A DNA stretch of 64,000 nucleotides, from positions 1,178,001 through 1,242,000 of the forward strand of contig NC_068572.1 of NCBI RefSeq assembly GCF_025698545.1, given 5' to 3'. The notes below the pieces were generated by a model. It saw nothing but the letters and a program-made list of their open reading frames with translations. It was not told the origin of the DNA and ran no database searches. Positions 11,791 to 24,388 of this stretch are shown one piece after another (within the stretch, counting starts at the first letter, position 1; each line of letters opens with the position of its first letter). Both the position numbers and the translations under genes were made by a program. The stretch comes from Gossypium raimondii. Lineage: Eukaryota > Streptophyta > Magnoliopsida > Malvales > Malvaceae.

Positions 11791-14375
11791 TCACATTGAA
11801 TCATCAGAGTCATCAGAATCTGATCCATCAGGTTCCCCGGCATTGTCTCCTGTATCGGGAACTTCAGGCTTTGCAGCAGCTGCAGGCGGAGCTTTCTTAT
11901 TCGCATTTCGAGCGTTCTCATCACCTTGTCCATTGACATCAGCATGTAAACCATGATTAAGGCATAAAAACAACCATATCAAAAAGATAAATCATACAAT
12001 CAAGAAGTCAAGATAGCTATCAAGGAAAACGATTTATGGTTCGATCAAATGAATTATGGAAACATTTTAGTAACGACCGGACCAAATTATAATATTTGCA
12101 ACAAATTCAAGACTTAAAAAATTCAGTAGTTGCTGGTAAAATTACCATGAAGGCTCTTATACTAAGAGTCAGATTGCATTTTGCCCCCTCTACCAAAAGA
12201 ATGAGCAAATTAGTCAATGTACGTTAAATCAAAGAACAAATTGATTCTTTCGTTAAAATTTTTATCCATTTCTACTGTTAAAAACTGGATGCCATGTGGA
12301 GCTGTCTGATTATTCTATCAACCACGCCAGTTTTTAACATTAAAAATGGCTGAAACTTTTAACTAAAAGGACTAGTTTGCTCTTTGATTTAACGTACAAG
12401 GACTAATTTATTCATTTTTTTTAGTAAATGAGGCAAAATACAATCTGACTCGTATTACCTCCATGATACTTTCACCAGCAGTTGCCAAAGATAATAACTA
12501 AAGAAACAATACTGAAATTTGTATAAAGGATATCGAGATTTTCAACTGTTCCTCCAGACATGATGTTCACCAAATCTTTTTCAACACGTTGTACAAGCTC
12601 TGGCTGCAAAAATAACATAAACGGCATCAGTAAAACTACTAAACGAAAAACAAAGAAACGGCTACACTGAAACCAAGTCACTCGGCACAAACAAGATAGA
12701 CGAGCTCAAAGCTTAGTCACTTCTTAGTTCTTAGCAAAAATATGGTGGCTACACATAAGAGATTCGGATGTAGCTCCTTTTACATTTGACAATTCCCCCT
12801 TTAAAGAATTACATGAATAATGAATCATTGAAATTATCATATATAGTCATAATACGAAAAGTTATGTCTATATTTTAATACTTCCACCTATGTTGCTCTA
12901 AATCTTCATTTTGATTGAAGCACCCGTGTCCTAAGCATATTTGGACGTATGTACTGAGATATGACTCTCTATGTATATTTGGACATATGTACCAAGATAT
13001 GACTCTCTGAGGACTCTTCAGATAAGTGGAAAACCTATGTATCGGACACTCCTAATCCCACACACACCCATATACAAAATGATTGTGTGAAAAAAGCAAG
13101 TATATCAATACATTTAGATCTGGCTCCCTTCGAAATCTTCGCTTCCGAGCATCCCTCATTGGAGGAGTTAGACCATGTCTGTATTCCACCACATCTGGAG
13201 AAGCTTCTCCAGACTCTCTGACCAAAATCATCTATAACAATGACAACAGTTAATATGATCGTATTGGAAGTAAAGCAACCATGCATTATTCTGTAAAAAT
13301 AAATAATAATATCGAGTGCCATACTTGACCGACATCAGCTGTTTTAACCAATGCACTATCATCGTAAGTTTTGTATGACTCAACAACACAAGGTAGATCA
13401 AGGACAGATGCAGGGAAACGATCATTGCCAATGACAAATGTGCCGGTCCGTCCATCCTCTGCAAAGTACAGAGAAGTTTAATGTTCACAAATATCCCATA
13501 ACACCGACAAATAACATTGGTGACGTGATTAATAGATACAGAGTCTGTACTTCTTGGAAGCATTCATCACTTAATGCATCTCAATCTTACACGATAAACA
13601 CTAAGCCCTAAACTGTAATCAGGGGCAAACTCAGAAATTTTATTTGAGGGGGCTGAGATAAAATTATAAAATTTTGGAGAGGCCAAAGTTAAAAATTGTG
13701 TTAAAATGCTTAAATTACATTGTTGATTTTTTTTGGAGGGGCCAAAAATGCAAAATTTTCATTTATTCAAAAGCTAAAAGACTTAATTTGAATGATTTAT
13801 ATCTTGGAAGGGGCTAAATGGAAAATTTCCCATTTAACCAAGAAAGCCAAGGCCCCTGCCCTGCCTCCTCCCCCCCCTCCCCCCAAGCTTTGCCACTGCC
13901 TACAACCCCTAAACAATATCAACTGTTTTCCTATTTTCTCCAAGGAAAGTAATAAGTTTGTGTGAGGAATACACTCTTTAGGCCACTACGAGACACTTTA
14001 TTAGGCAATGGGGTCGTTTATGGTTCAGTTAATATATAAGTAAAAAAGAAAGCCAAATAGAGATTATGGTAGCAGCATAAGTACAAGTTATCTACCCACA
14101 TAGATGTTTAGATAAATTAAACTATAGGAACCACAAGCTTCTTAGCAATGAGTTTCACGGCAAACTTGGTATAAGTTCAGAAAGAAAATAAAATGTTATG
14201 ACATAGACAACAGCAACAGTTAATCAGACATTTGCATGTAAAATTGAGTGAAATCCTCACCAGAAAATTCCAAATCCAGTGATTTGTCCTCGGAAGATGA
14301 AGCGTTTTCACTTAAAAGACGATTTATGCGTTCAGCGACAGAAGGTGGAACTCTAAGAATGAATTGCTCATCCAT
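11791..14375 (-). CDS. TAF7: TFIID subunit TAF7 (TAFII55 family)
   Basis: This is a subunit of the RNA polymerase II general factor TFIID. Exons (minus): 14375-14261, 13458-13325, 13231-13112, 12603-12534, 11945-11791. Together they make 594 nt, or 197 aa, near the plant family length. The TAFII55 N-terminal domain is clear: MDEQFILRVPPSVAERIN, EDGRTGTFVIGNDRFPAS, VVESYKTYDDSALVKTAD, VEYRHGLTPPMRDARKRR, FRREPDLNPELVQRVEKD. The tail is Ala/Pro-rich, then acidic, ending DGSDSDDSDDSM. The first three introns are GT-AG. The last (11946-12533) has no usable GT-AG solution but fits a U12-type AT-AC intron exactly in phase, giving VENL-D-ADVNGQGDENAR. An acceptor just before the ATG suggests a 5'-UTR intron reaching toward about 15.8 kb. 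MITEs sit in the 5'-UTR intron, intron 1 and intron 4. Confidence 0.92.
11946..12533 (-). other. Predicted U12-type AT-AC intron of TAF7
   Basis: Read on the minus strand, the 5' splice site is CTCG|ATATCCTTTATAC. It contains the full U12 donor consensus ATATCCTTT. The 3' end is TGCCTTAATCATGGTTTAC|ATG, with a near-consensus U12 branch site (CCTTAAT) about 12 nt before the terminal AC. Joining restores the conserved reading frame. A MITE (12135-12476) makes up more than half of the 588 nt. Confidence 0.82.
12135..12476. mobile_element. MULE-type MITE (GGTAAAAGTACC family) in TAF7 intron 4
   Basis: Inverted ends: GGTAAAATTACCATGAAGG on the left and, reversed, GGTGAAAGTATCATGGAGG on the right. 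Both are followed by AGTCAGATTG(C/T)ATTTTGCC. Flanking 10-mers AGTAGTTGCT and AGCAGTTGCC match at 8 of 10. This is the size of target duplication expected for Mutator-like elements. Confidence 0.75.
13620..13898. mobile_element. hAT-like MITE in TAF7 intron 1
   Basis: Ends CAGGGGCAAACTCAG and, reversed, CAGTGGCAAAGCTTG bracket an internal region repeating 'GAGGGGCCAAA'. It includes a C-rich run near 13870. The target duplication is not clear. Related sequences appear near 25885, 27060 and 47330. Confidence 0.55.
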
Positions 14376-14817
14376 GCCTGCTAAATGAAATGACATATAG
14401 GAAATATGAAAGATTTAACATATTTCAAGTCCATCAATCTTGAAACTAATGCAATACCTCAAAACACAAATCCCTGTAGTTTATATATCATACAATCATA
14501 ACAAACTATGGCCGAGCTAATCATGCAACTCCAAAACCAATATCATTTGGGAAGTTCTATAAATTAAAACAATGGATTTTGAACAATTCTTAAAATCATA
14601 GACCGCATTCCTTCACTTTTCAAAAAGACACTACAAAATCCGAAATGACAGACAAAAATTTCTGTAAGTCCATTTGCTTCCTTCGCCAATGAAGGTCATT
14701 AATCATCCATTTTAGTATCATCTTTAAATCAAGAAACGGAAACTGCTCTAACCCTTGACTCGAGTCTTAAACCTGAGTTTTATATCTTGGGTTTGTCTAT
14801 GGCATAAGCCTATCTAG

Positions 14818-15180
14818 GGTAAAAGTACCAGCCCTAGTACTAGAAGTCAAATTGCATTTTGCCCCTATAGTCAAAAAATGAGAAAATTAATCCTAGTCAA
14901 CTAGATAAAAAAGCAAACTGATACTTTTGTTAAAAATTCCTTTCATTCTACATTTAAAAACTAGTACTTGTACGTTAGAATGAGGTACATGTGGCACGCG
15001 ACTTATAACTTTTTGATTTTTCTGTCAGCCATGCTAGTTTTTAACAGTAAAAATAAATAAAATTTTTAATAGAAATGATCAGTTTGCTCTTTAGTCTAAT
15101 GTACAGGGGCTAATTTGCTAGTTTTTTGAGTAAGCGGGGCAAAATGCAATCTGATTGTAAGCTACCATGGTACTTTAACC
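14818..15180. mobile_element. MULE-type MITE (GGTAAAAGTACC family) upstream of TAF7 coding exons
   Basis: Left end GGTAAAAGTACCAGCCCTAG; right end reversed GGTTAAAGTACCATGGTAGC. Both carry the family's inner AATTGCATTTTGCCCC-type motif. Flanking 10-mers GCCTATCTAG and GCCTACCTAG match at 9 of 10. Confidence 0.8.
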
Positions 15181-15974
15181 GCCTACCTAGAGACTTTACA
15201 TAGACAAACAAACCCTAAAACAACCAAACTAGGATTAATTATATCAGCTGAAATGCAAAATAAACATTCCATATTGGGTACTACTCAACAAAAATAAGCC
15301 TCTCTATGAGAAACTATGAATTAGTTACCAGATTACAAACATAAAATCAAATAAAAAATTCTAATTTTTCTGCTCATAGTTCCACAACAATATCAGGCAT
15401 TTCCAATGATGAAAAAAGCACCAAAACTGCATTCTTCAATGCAAATTGTCTAATTGATTGAGGCAAATAGTTATGGGAAACCACTTGAATATCAAATTAT
15501 AAACAGTTTACACGAACAATAAAGTATACAACAGGCAATTGATGATTAACTTATAAGCACCAAAAATCATAAAGATTAAAGCAAAGTGAGAAATATCTAA
15601 TCAATCAAAGAGAATGGTGAAGCTTGTACAAGCAATTTCTCACCACCTGTTCCATGAAAACACCCAAAGAGAGAAACGTTTTTATATGATTAATATTCTA
15701 AAAAAACCCCCAAAAAGCCTCTGAATTTAACAGAAACGAGCAATACCCAGAAGCGAAATCTCAAATTTTAGCGACGAATGGTTGAAAATCCAGTAAGCAA
15801 GACGGGATTCAGGAACCTATAAATTTAAAGAAATATGGTTTTGAATTTAAGAGAAAGCTAAAAAAAAAAAACCTTAAAGAAACAGCGAGAAGAATTGCGA
15901 AACCAGTATTTATAGAAATTTGATTATGTTACTAACTTTTTAATAAATTTAAATAGTTTGATATAAATAAATAT

Positions 15975-16535
15975 GGGTAAACTATAAATAAAGTCACTAA
16001 ACTATTCATAAATTTACGTTTTGGTCATTTAACTTTAAAAAGTTACAAAATGGTAATTGAATTATTCGAAAGTTTTCATTTAAGTCGTTAGAATGTTAAA
16101 ATTATTGTTGCATTACTTTATCTGTTCACATATCCTACACCAATCGAAAACTATTATTCCCTTTCTCTTCTACAATTAAGTTTCTTTTTCATGAAAGAAC
16201 TTTGAACATTATGAGTCTACGAATCAAAATTCAAATAATTTTTTTCACCAATCTCCAACACTTACCATCAAATCGACTTGGATCTCTACTCATTAATGAT
16301 ACTGATCTACTTTACCAATCGTCAAATTGTCATTTGGAGCTGGCAAACCAGACTTATTTTTATAAAAATAAAATAAAACTTGACGACCCAATATTTAAAT
16401 AAAAACATTTGAATAGTATTGTAACTTGAATGAAAGTTTTTGAATAACTCAGTGATTATTTTATAATTTTTTAAAATTAAGTTATCAAAGCATAAATTTA
16501 CTAATAATTTAATGACATTGAGTATCAAGATTTAA
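15975..16535. mobile_element. MITE of the GGGTAAACTA family
   Basis: It begins GGGTAAACTATAAATAAAGT and contains the family motifs 'GTCACTAAACTATT' and 'GTTACAAAATGG'. It ends with the inverted 'AAATTTACTAATAATTTAATGACATTGAG'-like arm. It lies between TAF7 and the divergent plastid-protein gene. The right end is imprecise. Confidence 0.5.
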
Positions 16536-17063
16536 AGCTTAGTGACCAAATCGTAAAGTTAAATTAACAAAACTTTGGAATACTTCGAGAACTGAATTAA
16601 AATGTTTTGAAGTTTAAAATTTATAGAATCAAATCAGACCGATCAAATCAAAAATCAGTCGACAGAATGATCGAGAGAAAGATATTGAATCAATTCAATC
16701 ACGAATCTATATAAACTAATTCAATCTATTTTCTTAATTTATAATTAATTTTTAATAATTTATTTAATTAAATTAGACCAATCAATCAAACCCAAAGTCA
16801 ATAACCCGACCCATCCAACCATGGCTTCAGTTAAAAAACATTGATTAAAACTTATCAAATAATTTTGACAACGATCGAGCTTTGCGTAAAATAGGGCTGG
16901 AAATTGCGAAATCCAAATTGGGCTTGCAAAGCAAAATCATGGTGGTTGATGATTATTGGAGTTAGGCCTAGTTCAAATCATGCCTAATCCAACCGCAATA
17001 GGCCCACGGTCGATACGATGCGCTGATAAAGTTTTCTGGTTTGGGAAGAAAGTTGGGGGGGGA

Positions 17064-19219
17064 ATGGCCATGGAGTCGGTTTCCGTAACTCACACAATCT
17101 CTGCAACGAATCAAAAGAATCCTTTTAGAATTACACCAATAATTCATTCAAGAAGATTGTTTCACTTGCAAGCTGCTGCTCGTTTTCGCTTTGGGTTCAT
17201 CTCTTCCTACAAGAAATCTGATTTTCAAGGTACTTTCTTTTAACTTATCTGCTCTTTATATATATATATATAAGTTTGTATAGGATTAACAAAACAGTTT
17301 TTAGCTTTAGCCATATAATTTCACTCTTCATGTACTTAAAACTTTTCTATTGATTCTATTGCACTGAATTTTTTTGGAAGAAGTTTTCGAAGTGTCGTTC
17401 ATTTAAAATTCCTTAACATGTTAGTACTATCTTCAAGTCGAATTGAGGTTTTATCTATCATCTTCATTGAGGGGCACCTCGTGATATCGGCCTTGTGTGA
17501 CAGGTCACCTACCTCTTGGACATGACTTGATTTGATGAGACTCTCTCACTTGAACCCCCACCTTAAGCTTGTTCAATAGATGTAATCGGGAGAAAAAATT
17601 GCTATTTGATCTGTTGAGGGGGCTCCAAACAGCTCCGTATTGTCTTTAGGTCAAGCCGGGGTTTTATCTATGTCTTGTTGTATCAGGCCGTGGGTGCCTG
17701 TCACCTACCACTTGGCACGGCCAGACTCAAGGATAGGGGTCTGTCAGTTCCAAGCAGACAACAGTTGAAAGACTTTTCCGAATAAAGTCTGGCCTCCTCT
17801 AACAGATTCAATGTTTCTATCATATGTATTTAACCATTGAATGTTTTTTAAAATAAATAGTTAAACATGAATGATTCACATGAATAGAACATGATCAAAT
17901 TAAATACATATAAATTGTATAAAAAGTTGTGTAAATTTGTAAAACTAAAGTTAATCTTATAGTAGTGTAAGCGAATCTCTCCTCGTGTGTATTTTAGGCG
18001 CTTAGAATATTACCATAAGAAGATAAATTGATTGAGATTTATTGGAGAGTTTGATGTAGTACTCATATCTCTACACCAGATTTTCAGGGTTTTGCAAAAC
18101 CTTCACGGCTTTTTCCGTCCACGGAACCGAAAACCTTTACCGGAGCCTTGAAAGAAAATATCTTTCCATCAACCGGCTTGGATGGAGCTCGGACTTTGTT
18201 CAAAGTTAGGTTGCAAACGAGTAACATGTACGGCTCGAGTTTGAGTAATATAAATGCCGGAATACTCTTGTGTTTGATTGATGAGAAAGGAGACTCAATA
18301 TTAAAGAGAATACCGGCATATTTGTTAAGTGAACATTCTACGGAATTGGAGAACACGGTGGTGCCTGAGACTCTCCATTTCCAAAGAGGTTCCGTTGATG
18401 AATTTGTCTTCGAGGGGTCGGAATTGGGGAAAGTTCAAGCTCTTTGGATCGGTATTGAATCAGGTTAGCGTTGAATAAGAATTGTTAGTTTTAAGACCTT
18501 GATTCATGCAAGTGCAATCGGAAAATTTAAATGCTCGTCTGTCTTGTTTCTCAGGTCAATGGAGATTAGGAGGTGTCAGCCTGGTCATCCTTAATCCATC
18601 TCGATCTTCCTCAGGGGGAAACTTTGAACATATTGGTGCTAAATACGACTTTGAAGTTGACGATATGTTGCTCGGAGAGGGTGGTGACGAGTCCATGGTA
18701 GAACTAAGACCTTGTCTCGTTTCCAAGTTATCAGAAAACGAGGACTTTTCTCAACTAACTTCACCCTTGAGTGACAAGGCATCTAAAGAACAAAGTATGA
18801 AGGAATATGCAGATTTGAAGTTCTCTTTGTTACTTTATGATGCCGTTCTTATACTTTCCGGTACATCATTGGCATCTTTCTCGATCGGGGAAAGTTCTGC
18901 TTTTGCATTCTTACTTGGTGGGATCATCGGTTTTCTATATTTGTTGCTATTACAACGGTCCGTTGACGGTTTACCAGCTTCGGAATTAATATCCAACAAC
19001 CCAAAAGATGAAACGGTTCGGTTTAAGGGTCCGGTATCAAGTCTTGCACTGGCTATAGCAGTTTCTTCATTAGTAATCAAATACAGCATAGGAGAAGGTC
19101 CATTTGTGTTGACTCCAAAAGAACTTTTGGTCGGAATGATGGGATTTCTTGCATGTAAACTGGCTGTCATTTTGGCTGCATTTAAGCCCTTGCGTGTGAG
19201 TATTGAAAAGAGAAAATGA
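17064..19219 (+). CDS. Uncharacterised plastid-targeted protein: PLAT/LH2-like region plus C-terminal membrane helices
   Basis: Exons: 17064-17229, 18080-18463, 18555-19219 (GT-AG, phases fit, 404 aa). The second exon is entered at the CCAG|AT acceptor at 18079, because the nearer CAG at 18087 would break the frame. Residues 1 to about 55 look like a transit peptide, rich in Ser, Arg and aromatic residues with few acids (MAMESVSVTHTISATNQKN...). Residues of about 75-200 look like a beta-sandwich of the PLAT/LH2 type (LFKVRLQTSNMYGSSL, HFQRGSVDEFVFEG, LWIGIESGQWRLGG, VSLVILNP). Four hydrophobic segments follow at roughly 274-294, 298-317, 345-362 and 373-393 (LLYDAVLILSGTSLASF, AFAFLLGGIIGFLYLLLL, SLALAIAVSSLVIKY, LLVGMMGFLACKLAVI). 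An attached plastid membrane location is therefore inferred. I believe it belongs to a conserved plant DUF family, but no function is known to me. It is convergent with PP2A, stops 516 bp apart. Confidence 0.85.
17420..17760. repeat. Degenerate tandem dispersed repeat in intron 1
   Basis: Two related units of about 150-200 bp share 'GGGGTTTTATCTAT' and 'GTCACCTACC(T/A)CTTGG' blocks. They occur at about 17430-17520 and about 17640-17720. They are non-coding and lie within intron 1 of the plastid-protein gene. Confidence 0.4.
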
Positions 19220-19734
19220 GTCCCGAAGAAAATTCCATAGAAACCCTTGTATTAAAAGACAAATTACTTTTTACTCCATCTACTTAAAAAATAAAAAATT
19301 AATCCTTGTACGTAAAATTAAAAAATAAGTTTATTTTTTTTTATTAAAAACTAATCCCTCTAATTTTTAAAAACACATCTATATAAAATGCAATTGCTCG
19401 GATTAGTGTCCGATATTACGAACTGTTCAATAGTCGAAAAAAAAAGCATTAATTATAGGGCAAATGTTCTCGGCATCTTTCTTCTACAGATCTTCCCAAG
19501 CCTCAAAAAAACAAAAATTAAAATCAATGGAAAATAAATAAATTGTCTCATTGTTTGCTGGAAATGGTACATATGCTTGTGTTACCAGCTCTTGCGGTGA
19601 TCCTTTTTTCTGCCATGGATTCTCATCAGTGTGATCAGCCTTATACGATGGCTTTGCTGCCACCCAACCGCCCGGAAAAGCCCATTGACAGGGACCAATC
19701 GCTGGAGACTCGTTGATTCAATGCCAGTTTGTTT

Positions 19735-22700
19735 TTATAGGAAGTAGTCGGGTGTCCTCCGGGTCACATCTGGCTCTCCTCTCCTTGGAGCCGGCTCAAA
19801 CTGTATGAACAGAATAGTTCTTAAATGATTATATATGTATATAGTAAAAGAGTATATATGGTAATGTACCTGAGAGGTCCCTCTATTACAGGAACCTAAT
19901 CAAATTAGTCCCCCTACCATTAACTGGATTAATTTAGTCCCTCTACTATTAAAAGAAAAAAAAACCAAATAAGCACAAATTGTAATTAACACTTATTGTT
20001 TAAAAAATATCATTTACTGTGTAAATAAAATCTTTTCTTTGAAATTGAACTGCAATTGAAAAAAAAAAATTTAAGACATTTTTTATAAGGTTAAAAGGTT
20101 AACTTTATTACAATTTGGACTTATTTGATTATTTTCAATGGTATAGAGACAAATTTGATCCATTTAATAATAGAGGAACTATTTTGATCCGGTCCCTATA
20201 GTACTTTAACCTTAACTATTTAATAATAGCTCACCTGAATGAATGTATGACCCTGGCAATCATCTACTTCCAAGATGGAGGCCATGTTTCCACATCGATA
20301 GCAATAATTTGGCGCACTAAATATAGTAACGACCTTTTGTTCCTGTGAAAGAAACGACATCAGTTGCACAAATCTCATATCAGAACTCGGATTTTCTGGC
20401 CAAAGCATCTAAATAGGGTAAGTACTTACATGACCCCAATTGTATCCTTCCATGACCAGCTGATGAGCCCTAGCAATCAGCTTCAAACTGTTTGTATGGT
20501 TAAATTGCTCGGATATGTCCTGAAGATGACATATAGGTTACCTTTGACCATTTTCGAGAAATAGAGGAACAAAAACTCAAAAAAAGGAAAGCAAAAAAAA
20601 AAAAAAAATACATACTTGGCCAAAGGTATATCCGGCACCCCTAGGTGAAATGCCCCATCCGCACCGATCATCAGGGTCGGACCACAAAAGATCACACATA
20701 GGACCCTCATGAGGAACTTCTTGAACACGGTCAAAGTTTCGTATGTTATCCAGGGTTTCAATGGATGGAGATAACCCACCATGGAGACAGAAAATTTCAG
20801 ATTCAACCTTCAAAACAGCAGAAAGTCAGCAGCTAAGAACCATTAACAAAAACGATGAGGGTCGGACCTCCGTGCCGGACAAAGGTACTTCATCGAGAAT
20901 GATGCATAACAAAGAATCACTGTTTAAAATTTGTGCACCTCATTGAAAACATTGTGGAAGTAAAACAATCAACCGGTGATGGAACGTGGTACTGAGTGTA
21001 TAATTACTGAAAGCACATCCTAATATCCTAATTTTGAGCAGCCAACAACATAGAACTTTACAGAAAGGTCATTCGAAACAACATCAAACAGTAAATAATT
21101 AAATTATACTAACCAATGCTGTTAGTGGAAAATAATCAAACAGATCAGTGAAGATCTTCCAAACGTTGGCACTGCCGTACCTGAAGATGGAAAAGCAAAA
21201 CTTATCCTCAAAGAAAGACCAAAAAAATTAACTAAATAGAAGCTTACTAATCCAAACAGTCAATAGAAAACAATTTACATATGTAATAGGACCAGTGTAT
21301 ATATACCCTAGTGTAACAGAGAATGTAGTCCCAGGCTATTTTAACTATGTAATTGTTTTTAAACTAGTTCATTGCCCATTTGTGTCATCAAGAAATATAC
21401 ACAACATGCCACCCTAACAAAGCTTAGGTGAAAAGTCGTTTGTGTTAAAAAAGAAAAATCTGGCAGCTATTGAAAAAATGTCATACATCTAAATTAAACT
21501 ACTAATTTAAAAAAATCCACATCAACCTGTCCCTATCCTATCTGTTTGCCAGAAAAGGATCATGCATCAAAGCTGCAAACGAACAACAAAACATGACCTT
21601 CAGAACCCTTGTATTATTGATGAAAAGATAGAACAGGGAGGAAAGATCACCAGCAATAATAGTTTATAGTCAAAATAAAGAAAGTCCAACCGCAATCTAA
21701 ACTTTCAAAATGAATGCATTTCTGCATTGGCAATAAGCTTATATAGAGATTATAAGATACTCACTTCCTTAGGCACTCATCATAAAACCCATACACTTGA
21801 GTAATCTGCATTTTCAACATAAAACAATCATCGGAAAATTAAAACGAAAAAAAAAAATCAACTGGATAAATAAGTTGCAAAGAAAAATGAAAAATGATGA
21901 CGATAATTCATGTTTTTCCTATATGCATTACAGCTTATAACAAGAACACTGACAAATTATTCCTGCTTAGTAAGCTCTAACAAGCAAAGTTCAGGACTGA
22001 AACATACATCATGAAGAATCATTTAGGAACAAAGCATACCTGACGGCTCTCATGATTTCCCCTCAGAATAGTTATCCGTTGGGGGTAACGCACTTTGAGA
22101 GCTACCAAGAGCTGAACAAAAGTCAATCACAAGCAAATCATGAGTTGCAACCACAACTGAACATAATTGCAACTAATTAAGGTGAATATGAACATAACCA
22201 GGAAAAAGGTTGAAATGTTCAGGTTTCATATATAGAACTATTATTAGTAAAAAGAACATAACCAGGAAAAAGAAAAACTAAAACAGTCCAGGTGAAACAT
22301 CTAAAAAGCTGAAAATGAAAGATAGAAACGCATACTTACTGTTACAGTTTCAACTGAATAGTAACCACGATCAACATAATCTCCCATGAACAAGTAATTT
22401 GTATCTGGACACTGAACAGATAATTTGCAGCAAAAACTAAATATTAAAAATAAACAAATAAAAAAAAAAGAAACATAGTGATATTCCATCTAACCCCATC
22501 CCACAAACATGAAAATCTACTGCACAGAATAATAACTGGATGTGCATGATAGCTCCGATTGTGATTTATGAATGTTTGCTGAAGACTAGACAGAGAACAA
22601 AATACTGCATGCATCTCAAAGAGTTCACCACAGTCAACATCACATTTGAAACAGAAAACTGCAACCTGAACAAGAAAAATTACCTTCCCCCCAATTCGAA

Positions 22701-24388
22701 AAAGCTCTGCAAGATCATGAAATTGCCCATGAATATCACCACATATTGTAACAGGACTTTTCACAGGCTGTGTTGCACCAAACACAAAAACATTCAAGTC
22801 ATAATCAGTCCATCAACCATGGACTAATGGAAACAAAATAGAAATGTGTTGACAGAGGTGGTAATGGATGATAAGGCACACCTGAACATTGCTTTCATCC
22901 ATCAGTATCTCCTTAGCCTTATCACATAATACCCTAACCTAATTCATAAAGAACGAGATCAGGTAACAATAACTTCAAAAGTCTATGAAAAAATCAAAAA
23001 GAAAATTGATTATCATTTAAAAGGAGGGATGAACAACTACGAGTCCTAGCAAGCCATAAATAATCACATTGACAAGTATAAAGAATGTAAACAAAATTAG
23101 GCAACTTGAAGATGCAAGGCACACTCAAACTTAGGGATAAAGAAAACACCTGTCCCTTGCAAAAAAAAAGGTTGCTAATTTCTACAAAATTTTAAAAATA
23201 TAAACTAAAATAAATAAATAAACATGACGATTTCAAAGAAATAGTCTTAATGACTTCAAAACCAATAATTCTCGTAGCAAACTTTGAATTGTTAATTCCA
23301 CTTCATTGCCAAATATATTAAGAAGACCAAGCATTATTAACATTATTACACTCTAGCATGAAGTTTCCTACATTTCCATCACCATGGGGAGTTATAAAAA
23401 GACAGTAAGTTGATCTTGAAAAGGACACATTAGTTTTTTCTTTTCTTGATTGAAAATGCATCTGACACAAAGATAAACAAAAAAAAAAGCCTACAAGCAT
23501 ACGTCTGTTGCCTGTCAAGGTATATGCATAGGCAGAACAAGAATGTGGGTCAGGAAAGGTTTGCTTTTGCTAGATCAGTTCAGTGCCCTGCCCCTAAACA
23601 TGCAACTTAACTCTTAAAAACAATAAATAGACTTACAACAATTCAAATTGTTGCTCCTAGGGTACTTTTGGGGATAGATAACCAAAGGCTTTTGTGTAAA
23701 ATACTTAAAAAAAGAAGCACAACTTGTGGTAACCAAGTACATCAAAAGAGACGGCTAAACACCACTAACTTCGCCAAGCTTAGAAAGAAATTTAAGAACA
23801 TTTCTACACTCTACCAATATTGCCCTGAAGCTATCGATTCTCAAGTCTCAAAATCAATATCTTTAGCCAAATTGTCAATGGCCATTGCTACTACTAAACG
23901 TCCAAACCTCCAATTTCCAGGACGAATATATTCCCAGGGAAATGAAAGCGAGCAAGAAAAATCAACTTACTATCACTACTACTAAACCTCCAAATTCATG
24001 TACTTCCGTTTATGAAAATGAAACCAAGCAATAAAATGCACAAACATGATGGATCAGATTTTTTTCTTAAAGCAAATCAAAATTTGAATCCATAAATATC
24101 ATATCTTCCTTGTCCTTAAAAAGGCTCCAGCAAATAAACTAGATCTGATCCAATATCCAGAAAAAATACACAAGAAAAAAAATTGTATCGGTGGAAAAAG
24201 CAAAGGCCCAGATCAAGCCTTAAATCTATAAACTCCAAACAGATCCGTTTTCAACTAATTAAGAATTGAAAAAATTTGAAAAAAAAAATTAAAAATACCT
24301 CTTGCTCCGCTAAGGGCTTGCACTGCATCAACTGCGAAATCTGCTCGTCTAGGTTTCCATGTGAGTTTGAATCCACCGAAGACGTCAT
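19735..24388 (-). CDS. PP2A: Serine/threonine protein phosphatase PP2A catalytic subunit (PP2A-3/4 type)
   Basis: Catalytic C subunit of the PP2A holoenzyme in cytosol and nucleus. It removes Ser/Thr phosphates and pairs with scaffold A and regulatory B subunits. Eleven exons (minus): 24388-24299, 22938-22882, 22767-22684, 22411-22340, 22111-22040, 21805-21765, 21180-21114, 20807-20616, 20519-20430, 20342-20235, 19800-19735. All are GT-AG and in phase, giving 312 aa, the family length. The metallophosphatase motifs are intact: GDIHG at 59-63, GDYVDRG at 87-93, GNHE at 119-122, LHGG at 169-172. The C-terminal TPDYFL, the tail that is methylated and phosphorylated in this family, ends the protein. 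The N-terminus [16 protein letters not shown] is the variable part and suggests the PP2A-3/4 subfamily. Intron 1 is 1.36 kb. Intron 10 carries a MITE. Confidence 0.97.
19860..20211. mobile_element. MITE in the last intron of PP2A
   Basis: Inverted ends GGTAATGTACCTGAGAGGTC and, reversed, GGTTAAAGTACTATAGGGAC continue into paired 'AGTCCCTCTA' and 'AAATTTGATCC'-like blocks. The ends resemble the GGTAAAAGTACC family but the interior differs. Confidence 0.6.

Noticed and set aside
11598-11954. 118-codon minus-strand frame over the TAF7 end
   Set aside because: It is out of frame with the conserved acidic TAF7 tail and lacks homology.
12472-12534. Read-through extension of TAF7 exon 4 past the AT-AC donor, with a GT donor in ATGGAG|GTAATA
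   Set aside because: The ATGGAG sequence belongs to the MITE end, and the joins give wrong phase or a stop.
18835-19170. Minus-strand open frame of 111 codons
   Set aside because: It is antisense to the membrane helices of the plastid protein. Hydrophobic codons commonly leave the opposite strand open.
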